Of a stretch of DNA of 31,013 nucleotides, positions 24,445 through 30,661 are shown piece after piece. Source of the DNA: a virus; IMG/VR virus record IMGVR_UViG_3300029319_000083, positions 19,804 to 50,816 of that record. One strand, given 5' to 3'. Each line of letters starts with the position of its first letter. Within the stretch, counting starts at the first letter, position 1. Position numbers and translations under genes: made by a program. The notes below the pieces were generated by a model. It made no database searches and was not told the DNA's origin. It saw only the letters and a list, made by a program, of their open reading frames with translations.

Positions 24445-24828
24445 TTACTTCTTCCCAAAGAATTTAGTAGCGCTACGAACGCCAAATGAGGCAGCAACGA
24501 TAATCCCCAGAGAATATTGATACCATTGCGGCATAGCTTCGAGTTGTGCGAATCCATTAGCTACCACGCCCTCCATGCCCGGGATAAATGCAAGGATCAA
24601 CGGCACTGAAAACAAAATAACCAGCCACTCGTCTTTCCACGATGACTGACTTCCACGCGCCATTTCTAAGTCCCATTCGAGTTCCCCCGTAGCTTTCTTT
24701 TCCATAATGGTCGCTTCGGCTTTTGCTCGTGCGACTTTGGCTCCCGTCTCGGCCTTTGTTTTTTCGACCTTACCCTCTAGCCATGTACCAGCTAAGTTGG
24801 CTATCGGGCCGATCAGCGCAGTTAACAT
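24445..24828 (-). CDS. Holin, GTA-type 3TM family
   Basis: A 127-residue protein with an N-terminal amphipathic/hydrophobic helix (residues about 2-16), a charged helix (18-60), a conserved WKDEW box, and two strong membrane segments (about 68-84 and 104-119) ending ASFGVRSATKFF. This is the layout of the 3TM holin family first described in gene transfer agents (PF11351). It would form the pore that lets the lysozyme reach the cell wall. I use the ATG at 24828, with AGAGG upstream; a GTG at 24834 would be too close to the ribosome site. The first bases overlap the end of the upstream basic gene. Confidence 0.88.
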   Translation of the reverse strand: MLTALIGPIANLAGTWLEGKVEKTKAETGAKVARAKAEATIMEKKATGELEWDLEMARGSQSSWKDEWLVILFSVPLILAFIPGMEGVVANGFAQLEAMPQWYQYSLGIIVAASFGVRSATKFFGKK

Positions 24829-25106
24829 TTCCACCTCTTCCGCGCCTGTCTAAGGCGGCTATTAGGATTCTTTGCAGCCTTCGGAAACTTCTTCATCTGT
24901 CCAGCAGAACGCGCACAAAACGACTTGCGCCGCTTGGCATCTTTGCTTCCGGGCTTGACTTTGCCGGTGACTGCAGTCTTTAGTTTAGAACCGGGGTTTT
25001 TGCGACGATACGCAGCCACCCCGGCTTTAGTCATACCCGCCCCTGCTTTCGTAGGCCGAAAGTTCTTCTTGTTACGGGCTGGCATTTTGTCGGCTTTGCG
25101 TGCCAT
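24822..25106 (-). CDS. Small very basic conserved phage protein (94 residues)
   Basis: A 94-residue Lys/Arg-rich protein with NKKNFRPTKAGAGMTKAGVA, AYRRKNPGSKLKTAVTGK and VKPGSKDAKRRKSFCARSAG and a C-terminal 'PNSRLRQARKRWKC'. I recognise this as a conserved small phage protein of unknown function; the pattern is very regular and I have seen close versions in marine phages. The ATG at 25106 overlaps the TGA of the upstream gene (TGATG), with AGGA seven bases upstream; a GTG one codon earlier is less likely. Basic charge suggests nucleic-acid contact. Two Cys near the end may be functional. Confidence 0.85.
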   Translation of the reverse strand: MARKADKMPARNKKNFRPTKAGAGMTKAGVAAYRRKNPGSKLKTAVTGKVKPGSKDAKRRKSFCARSAGQMKKFPKAAKNPNSRLRQARKRWKC

Positions 25107-25255
25107 CACTTCTTCCTTGCAGTTTGCGCCGCACGCCTAAAGTTGCCAGAGGTTGGTGCGCCTTTGCTCCCCGGCTTACGCATCTTTTCACCGCTACCGG
25201 CTTTGATGCGACGTTTCTTGGCTGCAATGTTGGCGTATAATCCGCGACGTGCCAT
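25106..25255 (-). CDS. Small basic conserved phage protein (49 residues)
   Basis: Start at the ATG at 25255, giving MARRGLYANIAAKKRRIKAG, then SGEKMRKPGSKGAPTSGNF. This matches a short conserved phage protein with 'RRGLYANI..K..RI..GSGEKMRKPGxKGAPT' that I have met in many phages; function unknown. A longer reading from 25294 would run back into the Lys-rich repeat gene and is not needed. Its stop overlaps the next start. A weak purine-rich sequence precedes the ATG. Confidence 0.82.
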   Translation of the reverse strand: MARRGLYANIAAKKRRIKAGSGEKMRKPGSKGAPTSGNFRRAAQTARKK

Positions 25256-25256
25256 T

Positions 25257-25457
25257 TTATTTCTTCTTCTTTTTGGCCGTGTTCTTGCCGCCATACATCA
25301 TCTTCTTCTTCTTCGCACTTCCACCACGGGCCATGCCTTTGGCTTTCATCTTACCGCCATACATCATCTTCTTCTTTGCACTGCCGCCACGAGCCATTCC
25401 TTTGGCTTTCATTTTGCCGCCGCGCTTCATGCCTTTACTCTTCATCATCTTCTTCAT
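25257..25457 (-). CDS. Lys/Met/Gly-rich repeat protein (66 residues)
   Basis: Start at the ATG at 25457 (MKKMMKSKGMKRGGKMKAKG), seven bases after GGAG; a longer reading from 25502 lacks support. The protein is two copies of a 21-22 residue unit, KMKAKGMARGGSAKKKMMYG, followed by a Lys-rich tail. It is one of the most basic proteins possible without Arg-rich stretches, and overlaps the end of the 228-residue gene by 23 bases. Similar Lys/Gly-rich small proteins are common in marine phages. DNA binding or condensation is possible but only inferred from charge. Confidence 0.78.
   Translation of the reverse strand: MKKMMKSKGMKRGGKMKAKGMARGGSAKKKMMYGGKMKAKGMARGGSAKKKKMMYGGKNTAKKKKK
25288..25416 (-). 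repeat. Two-copy tandem repeat (66 and 63 bases) inside the Lys-rich gene
   Basis: The units begin with ccgccatacatcatcttctt on the plus strand at 25288 and 25354 and are near identical apart from one extra codon and some synonymous changes. They encode KMKAKGMARGGSAKKK-MMYGG twice. In-frame duplication by recombination or slippage is the likely origin. Confidence 0.85.
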
Positions 25458-26121
25458 AATCGCTCTCCGCGTAGAGGTTATCGAATACCCGCGCCGTATC
25501 ATTGACGTAGTTCGGGTCTTGCTTTGAATGATGGACCCACTGACTAGGAGCGAAGTCCGGTGGGCCGTCGCCCGTTACGAACCATGCAGGGTTGGTTACC
25601 CTGACCCGGTTGTTCGGAAGAGCAACGATGTTGCCCGTCCACTGTCCAGCATCTAACAGTTCGAGTACGTGACTCTGTTTGTGTTGTGCCGGATCGTCTG
25701 CTACTTCTGTGTCCGTGTAGTCTACAGTGAAGTAATACTTAGCTGGGTAAAACTCACCGTCGATCTTTGCAAGCCACGGACAGGGTGTGCCTCTGTTGAG
25801 TACGAAGACCGAGTGATGATGTGACTGACAGTCCCACGGCTGGGCTAGATACGTCGGCATCGGCTCGGGCCACTCATCGAAGGGAGTGTCGCCTACGAGG
25901 GCTGTGAGCGGCATTCGCGCCCACATAGCGCCCCCGTGGACATTTTCTTCTTCGTCGCATCCCGTAAATAAGACTTGAAAGGATAGGGTACGCATCGGCA
26001 GGGTTGTGACCCCGATCACCATTGCATGTAAGAATTCACCCTGATATCTATCGTGATTAGTGGTGTATTCTCTCCGTACCCACGCTTTAAAATACGGAAT
26101 GTTACTGGTTATGTAGTTCAT
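25435..26121 (-). CDS. Conserved phage protein of unknown function (228 residues)
   Basis: The start is the ATG at 26121 (MNYITSNIPYFKAWVRREYT), seven bases after AGGAG. A longer reading from a TTG at 26211 would run through the promoter and is rejected. The protein has 'RYQGEFLHAMVIGVTTLPMR', 'FTGCDEEENVHGGAMWARMP' and a Trp-rich part with WDCQSHHHSVFVL, then an acidic end (ESDYEEDDEE). I associate this motif set with a conserved marine phage protein, but its function is not known to me; the His/Cys residues could bind metal. It is the first gene after a strong promoter and overlaps the Lys-rich gene. Confidence 0.8.
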   Translation of the reverse strand: MNYITSNIPYFKAWVRREYTTNHDRYQGEFLHAMVIGVTTLPMRTLSFQVLFTGCDEEENVHGGAMWARMPLTALVGDTPFDEWPEPMPTYLAQPWDCQSHHHSVFVLNRGTPCPWLAKIDGEFYPAKYYFTVDYTDTEVADDPAQHKQSHVLELLDAGQWTGNIVALPNNRVRVTNPAWFVTGDGPPDFAPSQWVHHSKQDPNYVNDTARVFDNLYAESDYEEDDEE

Positions 26122-26158
26122 CGCAGGACTCCTGTTACTTTCCCGGCAGGGGTTCCTG

Positions 26159-26187
26159 CTTATATCATATATAAGTAGAAGGGTCAA
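26159..26187 (-). promoter_or_regulatory. Strong sigma70-like promoter with extended -10 and palindrome
   Basis: On the minus strand TTGACC (26182-26187), 17 bases and TATAAG (26159-26164) with TGA just before it (extended -10). The -10 is one arm of a perfect 7-base inverted repeat around 'ATG' (CTTATATATGATATAAG, 26159-26175), a possible operator. It lies between the decoration-protein gene and the 228-residue gene and would drive the basic proteins and the lysis genes. Confidence 0.72.
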
Positions 26188-26209
26188 GGGGACAAGACGC
26201 CCCCCTGAC
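26183..26209 (-). terminator. Hairpin after the capsid operon, possible weak terminator
   Basis: GTCAGGGG pairs with CCCC-T-TGAC (8 base pairs with one bulge, 10-base loop), eight bases after the decoration-protein stop. Its 3' arm contains the -35 of the next promoter. The following sequence (CCTTCTACTT) is pyrimidine-rich but is not a run of T, so read-through is probable. Confidence 0.35.
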
Positions 26210-26216
26210 AAGTTGG

Positions 26217-26630
26217 TTAGGCGAACGATGCCGCCGTTTCAGCAGTACCCATCTCTGCAATTACTGCAAAGCAACGGACTTTACCGTCGAAGGTTGCCGA
26301 GTTGACAATCAGGTCAATCGTATCTGCAGCACTATAGAACTTCGAAGCAGCATTAATTTCCTGATTCGTTCCTGTAGCATCTAGTGCAGAAACATACAGA
26401 TCGTCGTCAGCGTCGTCACCCATGTCGAGGACACAGCCAGAGTTAGACGTTGCAGTCAAAACTTCTGCACCTGCCATCAGAACAAGGGTATTAGCTTTCA
26501 TTTCGAAAACCTCAACAGAGTCTGATGTGGTCAGGTTGGTAGACGAGAAGTCGAGAACGACCTCAATGATCTGCGGCTTGATGCCAAGAGGGACGCCTGC
26601 GACAGCGCCAGTTACGGTGTAATCGGTCAT
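26217..26630 (-). CDS. Probable capsid decoration/head-stabilising protein
   Basis: A 137-residue beta-rich protein starting MTDYTVTGAVAGVPLGIKPQ, with 'IEVVLDFSSTNLTTSDSVEV', 'NTLVLMAGAEVLTATS' and 'SAADTIDLIVNSATFDGKVR'. The pattern resembles the small protein that often follows the major capsid gene in marine phages, in the position of a decoration protein. It starts 11 bases after the capsid gene stop with AGGGAGG five bases before ATG. The identity is inferred from position and fold impression; a virion surface role is likely but not proven. Confidence 0.72.
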   Translation of the reverse strand: MTDYTVTGAVAGVPLGIKPQIIEVVLDFSSTNLTTSDSVEVFEMKANTLVLMAGAEVLTATSNSGCVLDMGDDADDDLYVSALDATGTNQEINAASKFYSAADTIDLIVNSATFDGKVRCFAVIAEMGTAETAASFA

Positions 26631-26641
26631 CTAAGCCTCCC

Positions 26642-27592
26642 TTACAAGCTAATAACGGAACGAACGAGGGCTTCCGGGCGAAGGACTTTACGTCCAAACA
26701 CGTGGAGACCACGAACGATGTCGCTAAAGGTTTCGGTCGAACGTACAACCTCAGTCTTCGCGATGTGCGAAGCGGTTGCAGTTGAGGACATGTGACCAGC
26801 AAGGATCGGGAATTCACCCGCACCTAGACCAGTTACATCAACGGTATCAGTACCAGCAGCGTTCATCGCAGTGGACTTGTAGCAGGTGAAGCCTGCAATG
26901 TTGCCCTGCATGACAAGGCCGTTACGCAGCGGCGAAGTGCCGTCGCCAGTGACCTGTACTTCTGCGAACTTAGCGCCTGCGCCAAACAGAGTCTCGTAGA
27001 AAGCCGGTGCAGCTACGAACCAGCGGTTCTCTTCCGGAACCGACTGATCGTCGAGGGCACGTGCCATCTTGAGCATGATGTTGACGAGGTTGTCGCCAGT
27101 TTGCGAAGTCAGAGGCGAACCCAGCGTACCAAGTCCGGTGACTTGAGCAGTGGTTGGGCTAGACTCAGACGAGATACCTGCGCCATCGAACATGGCGGTC
27201 AGGATGTTTCCGTCGTACTTACGCTTCAAGGAGTATGCACCCGAAGAGGTGGCAAGAGCCTCGAAGTTGACGTGAGAGTGACGCTCTTCGATGTCGTCAA
27301 TCTTAAATGCAAAGGCGTTTGCCTGATCGACAACCATAGTTGTCTGATCGTCAGCAAGGTCTTGCGGGTTTACAACCGCGCCACGAGCATACGAAGAAAC
27401 CGTGATTGTCGGTTCCTTGATGATGCGGACGGTGTCGCCAAAGTTCTCAATTTCGCCAGCGTAGTCGGTATTCGTAATATCTTCTGCAACCGAAGCGCGA
27501 CGGAAGAATTTGAGAACTTTCTGGCTAAAAATTTCCGGTGTAAAGTTACCGGATGGCAGGTTATTATGACCTGACGCGCTATTAAAAGCCAT
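26642..27592 (-). CDS. Major capsid protein
   Basis: A 316-residue protein flanked by the scaffold and decoration genes. FTPEIFSQKVLKFFRRASVA, 'NFGDTVRIIKEPTITVSSYA', 'VVDQANAFAFKIDDIEERHS' and 'RWFVAAPAFYETLFGAGAKF' form the pattern seen in P22-coat-like/HK97-fold capsid proteins: an N-terminal helix, a 'GDTVRI' beta part, a helix with 'FAFKIDDIE', and a late 'PEExRWFVAAPAFYE' box. The start is preceded by AGGAAGG eight bases upstream. This would be the most abundant virion protein. No protease is seen in the window, so no proteolytic maturation is indicated. Confidence 0.9.
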   Translation of the reverse strand: MAFNSASGHNNLPSGNFTPEIFSQKVLKFFRRASVAEDITNTDYAGEIENFGDTVRIIKEPTITVSSYARGAVVNPQDLADDQTTMVVDQANAFAFKIDDIEERHSHVNFEALATSSGAYSLKRKYDGNILTAMFDGAGISSESSPTTAQVTGLGTLGSPLTSQTGDNLVNIMLKMARALDDQSVPEENRWFVAAPAFYETLFGAGAKFAEVQVTGDGTSPLRNGLVMQGNIAGFTCYKSTAMNAAGTDTVDVTGLGAGEFPILAGHMSSTATASHIAKTEVVRSTETFSDIVRGLHVFGRKVLRPEALVRSVISL

Positions 27593-27616
27593 TAGTCCAT
27601 CCTTCCTATTTGGAGG

Positions 27617-28528
27617 TTAAGAGTTGTAGTCGATTCGGCCTTCTGCTCGTGCGGCATCGAGTTCGGTTTCTACCTTTTCGAATTCCCACGGCTTCATCTT
27701 GCCGATTTCAGAAGCCTTCCAAATCCGCTTTTCACCCGGAACCGTTGCAACTTCTTTTGCAGCGGGAGTAGACACGGACATAGCTGCGTCTTTATTCTTC
27801 CGAGATCGAGTGGATTTTTTGTTTAGGCCAGTGTCAGCCTTGTAAAGATCGATAACCCTAGCTGCCCACTTTGCATCCGTTGCATTGTTGTAGACGCCAT
27901 CAGAGATGGAGCTAGGTTGATCTTTGAGCCAGTTACGAAATTCGTCACTCGCTTTTAAGTCGTCGAAGTCCGGCTGCAATCTAAGAAGCTCTTGATACGC
28001 TCGATCTTTTTCGAGCTTTTGTTCGCGTTCCTTGATCACATTTAATTCTTGCTCCAGACTTCTTACTCGTGCTTCAGATTGCGAGGAAGAAATCTGTTCG
28101 ATAGCATCGTACATATCCGGGTACTGAACTCGGAAACTTGCTAAGTCTGCCGTTGATTCCCCCGGATTTCCTGTAGGAGTTGGGGCGCTCAATCGGCTGA
28201 GTAACTCTTCTCGTTCCGTACGCCACTCTGACAGTTTACCGTCGTAGTGTCGCTTGAGATCATCGTACCGTTTCTTGTACTCTGTATCGGCTTCTTCGTG
28301 AGGAGTTTCTTCGTCACGAGGAGCAAAACTAGAGGAAGATTCTGTTGCCTCTTGAGGAGTGGCCGACTCTTCGTCAGTGTCCTCTTGAGCTTCTAGCTCT
28401 TCCGCCTCTTCGTCATCATCCTTAGCGACCTCTTCACGATACTTACCGCGATAGAGTTTATCATTGTTGATAGTGCCGAAGGAATCATTAGACTTATTGG
28501 CCCTGTGGCCTTTCACTTTTTTTGCCAT
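27617..28528 (-). CDS. Scaffolding protein
   Basis: A 303-residue, very charged protein. The N-terminal 70 residues are acidic and Ser/Glu-rich; residues about 84-110 and 150-180 look like coiled coils (YKKRYDDLKRHYDGKLSEWR; VRSLEQELNVIKEREQKLEK). The C-terminal region holds 'LQPDFDDLKASDEFRNWLKD' and ends with a helix of 'EFEKVETELDAARAEGRID', a typical capsid-binding end. It lies directly before the major capsid gene, as scaffolds do. GAGG eight bases before ATG supports the start. Role: shapes the procapsid and leaves or remains; no protease domain is seen. Confidence 0.85.
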   Translation of the reverse strand: MAKKVKGHRANKSNDSFGTINNDKLYRGKYREEVAKDDDEEAEELEAQEDTDEESATPQEATESSSSFAPRDEETPHEEADTEYKKRYDDLKRHYDGKLSEWRTEREELLSRLSAPTPTGNPGESTADLASFRVQYPDMYDAIEQISSSQSEARVRSLEQELNVIKEREQKLEKDRAYQELLRLQPDFDDLKASDEFRNWLKDQPSSISDGVYNNATDAKWAARVIDLYKADTGLNKKSTRSRKNKDAAMSVSTPAAKEVATVPGEKRIWKASEIGKMKPWEFEKVETELDAARAEGRIDYNS

Positions 28529-28548
28529 TTATTTTACCTCATTTGCGG

Positions 28549-28605
28549 GGCCACTTGGCGTGTGGGTGGCCGCTTCGGTTATGTCAGGGCCGCGTGAATA
28601 CGCGG
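28549..28605 (-). promoter_or_regulatory. Two hairpins in the 92-base gap before the scaffold gene
   Basis: The gap 28529-28620 is larger than other gaps here and is GC-rich. It holds ccgcgt-gaat-acgcgg (28590-28605, six perfect pairs, four-base loop) and ggccac/gtggcc (28549-28554 with 28566-28571). Neither is followed by a T run on the minus strand, so they are not clear intrinsic terminators. A role in mRNA processing, stability or scaffold/capsid expression level is possible. Confidence 0.4.
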
Positions 28606-28620
28606 GTGGCCGACGAATAA

Positions 28621-30432
28621 CTAAGCGCGTTGAGTTCGCTTGATTTTCTTTTTAGTCTTAGGAACGCCGCGCTTGTTAATCTTTTCTAGTTCGTCGAGTC
28701 CGATAGCTCCTACGACTTCGGGACGAACGTAAATTTCTCCGCTCGAAGCGAGAATGGGCTGCTTCGGCTTGTTTAATTCGATGCCTTTCGACTTGACGTA
28801 TCTTTCGGCATCTTCAATCTTTTTAATGAGGTCCATCTCCCCAGCGAGTTTCACAGCCTCTTGATTGATTACGAAGCCGTCTTCCTCTGCTTCAGGCATA
28901 GGGATGTCATCAGCTACAGACTCTGCGTCGGTTACTTGAGACGGAGGTCGGTCGATAAAACCAGACTCTTCTACGTCTCCCTGTAGCTCATTGACTGTCA
29001 AAACAGATTGATCAGACACAATACGATCTTCATCCTCTACGAAACCGGGACGGGATGCGTTCAAACCACCCTGAGCGAGACCTCCACCGGGATCGGAATA
29101 GAACCCACCCTCGTCGTAATAAGTTGTCCTTCCACCTTCGAAGGATGGCCCTTGCACCGACGCCGCTCCACTACTCTCATCAGCCGGAGTAAATCCGGGA
29201 GGTGGTTCGTTATCAGAAGATGATCCACTACCTCCGCCGCCACCCGCTGTTGTAGTGGTAGTCGTAGTGGTAGTCGTAGTGGTGGGGGTGACCGCAGGCG
29301 CTTTCTTCGTGCTCTTGGCCGGTGTCATCGCATCCGAAGCCTTCGTAGCCATCTGGATGTGCGCTTGAAGGTGTGCAACTTTCACAGCCGCTGGGGTATC
29401 TGAGGTGAAGTCTCGGGCACCATTGAGCCATGACTTTGCAATACGTTGTGATTCGATAGCGTTATATCCACCGTCCGTGGTAACCCTAAATGTCGTACCC
29501 GCGAGTCCGTTATTTTCGTCGATTAAGTCAGAAAGTTCACCCATGCGACCTACACCCGTAACAAAGTTAAACTTACCGTCGAGTGTGTATCCGCCCCTGC
29601 CTGCCTTTATCACGGCATTACTGAGGTCTATATCGTCGGATATCTTATCAACAATATTAGTGTCCCCAGATGAAATGGCGCTGAGAAGTTGTTGACCTTT
29701 ATCTACACCCAGCGTGTAATTTTCGATGTTACGTGCTACGTCTTGCGGGATGTCTATACCTCGAAGAGAGAGGTCACCCTTATATCGATTTTCTCCCGGA
29801 AGTCGATAAAGAATGCTGCCGCGCTCATCTCCGAGCCTAAGCATAAAGCCCCTCTGATTTCCTGTCGCACCTTTGTTCGCAGGATCAGAATTAAACTTGG
29901 CAATAGCATTTATGTCTGTGAACTCACGTGACATATTCGCCGTGGCAATCGGTGAAAAGATACCGCTGCCTGTTGAACGGGTTCCTACTCCTGTCGGATC
30001 AGTTAAACTCGGACCACCTACAACATTTGACATCCCCATTATCATTCCGGCGGCTGTTTCTACAGTGCCTACGAAGTCTGCAGCAGCGGCAGAAGTGTCT
30101 TTTGTGCCCGAAGTTTCTTTCATCACGGCACCGCTAAACTTACCGCTACGATCCATACCTACGCTTTCAAGGTACGTGTTAAAATCGCCGTGAATGACAT
30201 CTTCAGGATTTATAACTTGAATTGCAGAAACATCGAGTGCCGGGTTCGTTCCACCGATCAATTTGAATCGATAGTCAGGCTCGGTCGGGTCTTCCTCCCT
30301 ATACTGACCCCTCAACATATAACGAGGATCGAGAGGTCCTTGCCCGGGTGTGACAGACGGAGGGGCCGGGGACGGAACTATCGGAGAGGGTACGGACGGC
30401 CTACCTCCGTAATAATCGAAAAAACTAGCCAT
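28621..30432 (-). CDS. Virion-associated protein with Thr/Gly linker, unknown function (603 residues)
   Basis: It starts with a short Pro/Ser-rich region (PSVPSPIVPSPAPPS), then a folded-looking region (residues about 60-365), then a linker at about 380-420 with twelve consecutive Thr after TP, Gly-rich and Ser-rich parts, and a C-terminal region with 'GFIDRPPSQVTDAESVADDI', 'EEDGFVINQEAVKLAGEMDL' and a basic tail (KTKKKIKRTQRA). The last motif set resembles a C-terminal region I have seen in marine phage virion proteins. It lies between portal and scaffold, an uncommon place for a gene this size. Its ATG overlaps the TAG of the 78-residue gene. Function unknown. Confidence 0.78.
   Translation of the reverse strand: MASFFDYYGGRPSVPSPIVPSPAPPSVTPGQGPLDPRYMLRGQYREEDPTEPDYRFKLIGGTNPALDVSAIQVINPEDVIHGDFNTYLESVGMDRSGKFSGAVMKETSGTKDTSAAAADFVGTVETAAGMIMGMSNVVGGPSLTDPTGVGTRSTGSGIFSPIATANMSREFTDINAIAKFNSDPANKGATGNQRGFMLRLGDERGSILYRLPGENRYKGDLSLRGIDIPQDVARNIENYTLGVDKGQQLLSAISSGDTNIVDKISDDIDLSNAVIKAGRGGYTLDGKFNFVTGVGRMGELSDLIDENNGLAGTTFRVTTDGGYNAIESQRIAKSWLNGARDFTSDTPAAVKVAHLQAHIQMATKASDAMTPAKSTKKAPAVTPTTTTTTTTTTTTAGGGGGSGSSSDNEPPPGFTPADESSGAASVQGPSFEGGRTTYYDEGGFYSDPGGGLAQGGLNASRPGFVEDEDRIVSDQSVLTVNELQGDVEESGFIDRPPSQVTDAESVADDIPMPEAEEDGFVINQEAVKLAGEMDLIKKIEDAERYVKSKGIELNKPKQPILASSGEIYVRPEVVGAIGLDELEKINKRGVPKTKKKIKRTQRA
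29252..29283 (-). repeat. 12-base tandem repeat encoding the poly-Thr tract
   Basis: gtagtggtagtc (plus strand) occurs twice in tandem at 29252-29275, followed by a partial copy. It encodes consecutive Thr. Gain or loss of units would keep the reading frame. Confidence 0.8.
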
Positions 30433-30661
30433 TCTTTGCGTTCTCTTTCACAACTGCTTGATGATTACTCTTCAAACTGAGGAGTGTTTCCAGTAAAACC
30501 AGCTTCCCCTGCAACTGGCGCATTTCCGATTCCGACGGCGCGACCGTCAGGGCTTGTACCACCAGCGTCTTGAGGCTGTTGAGGTACTCCTCTAGCCCCT
30601 CCCATGCCGGGTTGTTGTTGACCAGCGGGGCCACCATCCGGGCCTGATCCTTGTTGAGCAT
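30425..30661 (-). CDS. Small helical phage protein overlapping the portal tail in another frame (78 residues)
   Basis: The frame MLNKDQARMVAPLVNNNPAW... is open for 78 codons. It lies inside the last 197 bases of the portal gene in another frame and ends by overlapping the 603-residue gene start (ATGGCTAG). AGGGG precedes the ATG by about ten bases. The protein has NPAWEGLEEYLNSLKTLVV and SEMRQLQGKLVLLETLLSLK, and I associate the 'NPxWxxLxxYLxxxLxxL...RxLQGxLxxLxxLLxL' pattern with a small phage protein often found after the portal gene. Translation coupling and motif make it likely real. Function unknown. Confidence 0.72.
   Translation of the reverse strand: MLNKDQARMVAPLVNNNPAWEGLEEYLNSLKTLVVQALTVAPSESEMRQLQGKLVLLETLLSLKSNHQAVVKENAKNG

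Noticed and set aside
24246-24557. 103-codon minus-strand frame across the holin and the 69-residue membrane protein genes
   Set aside because: It overlaps two better-supported membrane protein genes in another frame and has no domain pattern or start signal.
26122-26211. N-terminal extension of the 228-residue protein from a TTG start
   Set aside because: The extension would be encoded by the promoter and ribosome-site region; the ATG at 26121 has an AGGAG at good distance.
28590-28605. Intrinsic terminator before the scaffold gene
   Set aside because: The stem is only six base pairs and the minus strand has no T run after it; kept only as a possible regulatory hairpin.
29228-29431. 67-codon minus-strand frame in the Thr/Gly linker region of the 603-residue gene
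   Set aside because: It is an out-of-frame reading of low-complexity sequence (His/Tyr/Asp repeats) with no start signal.
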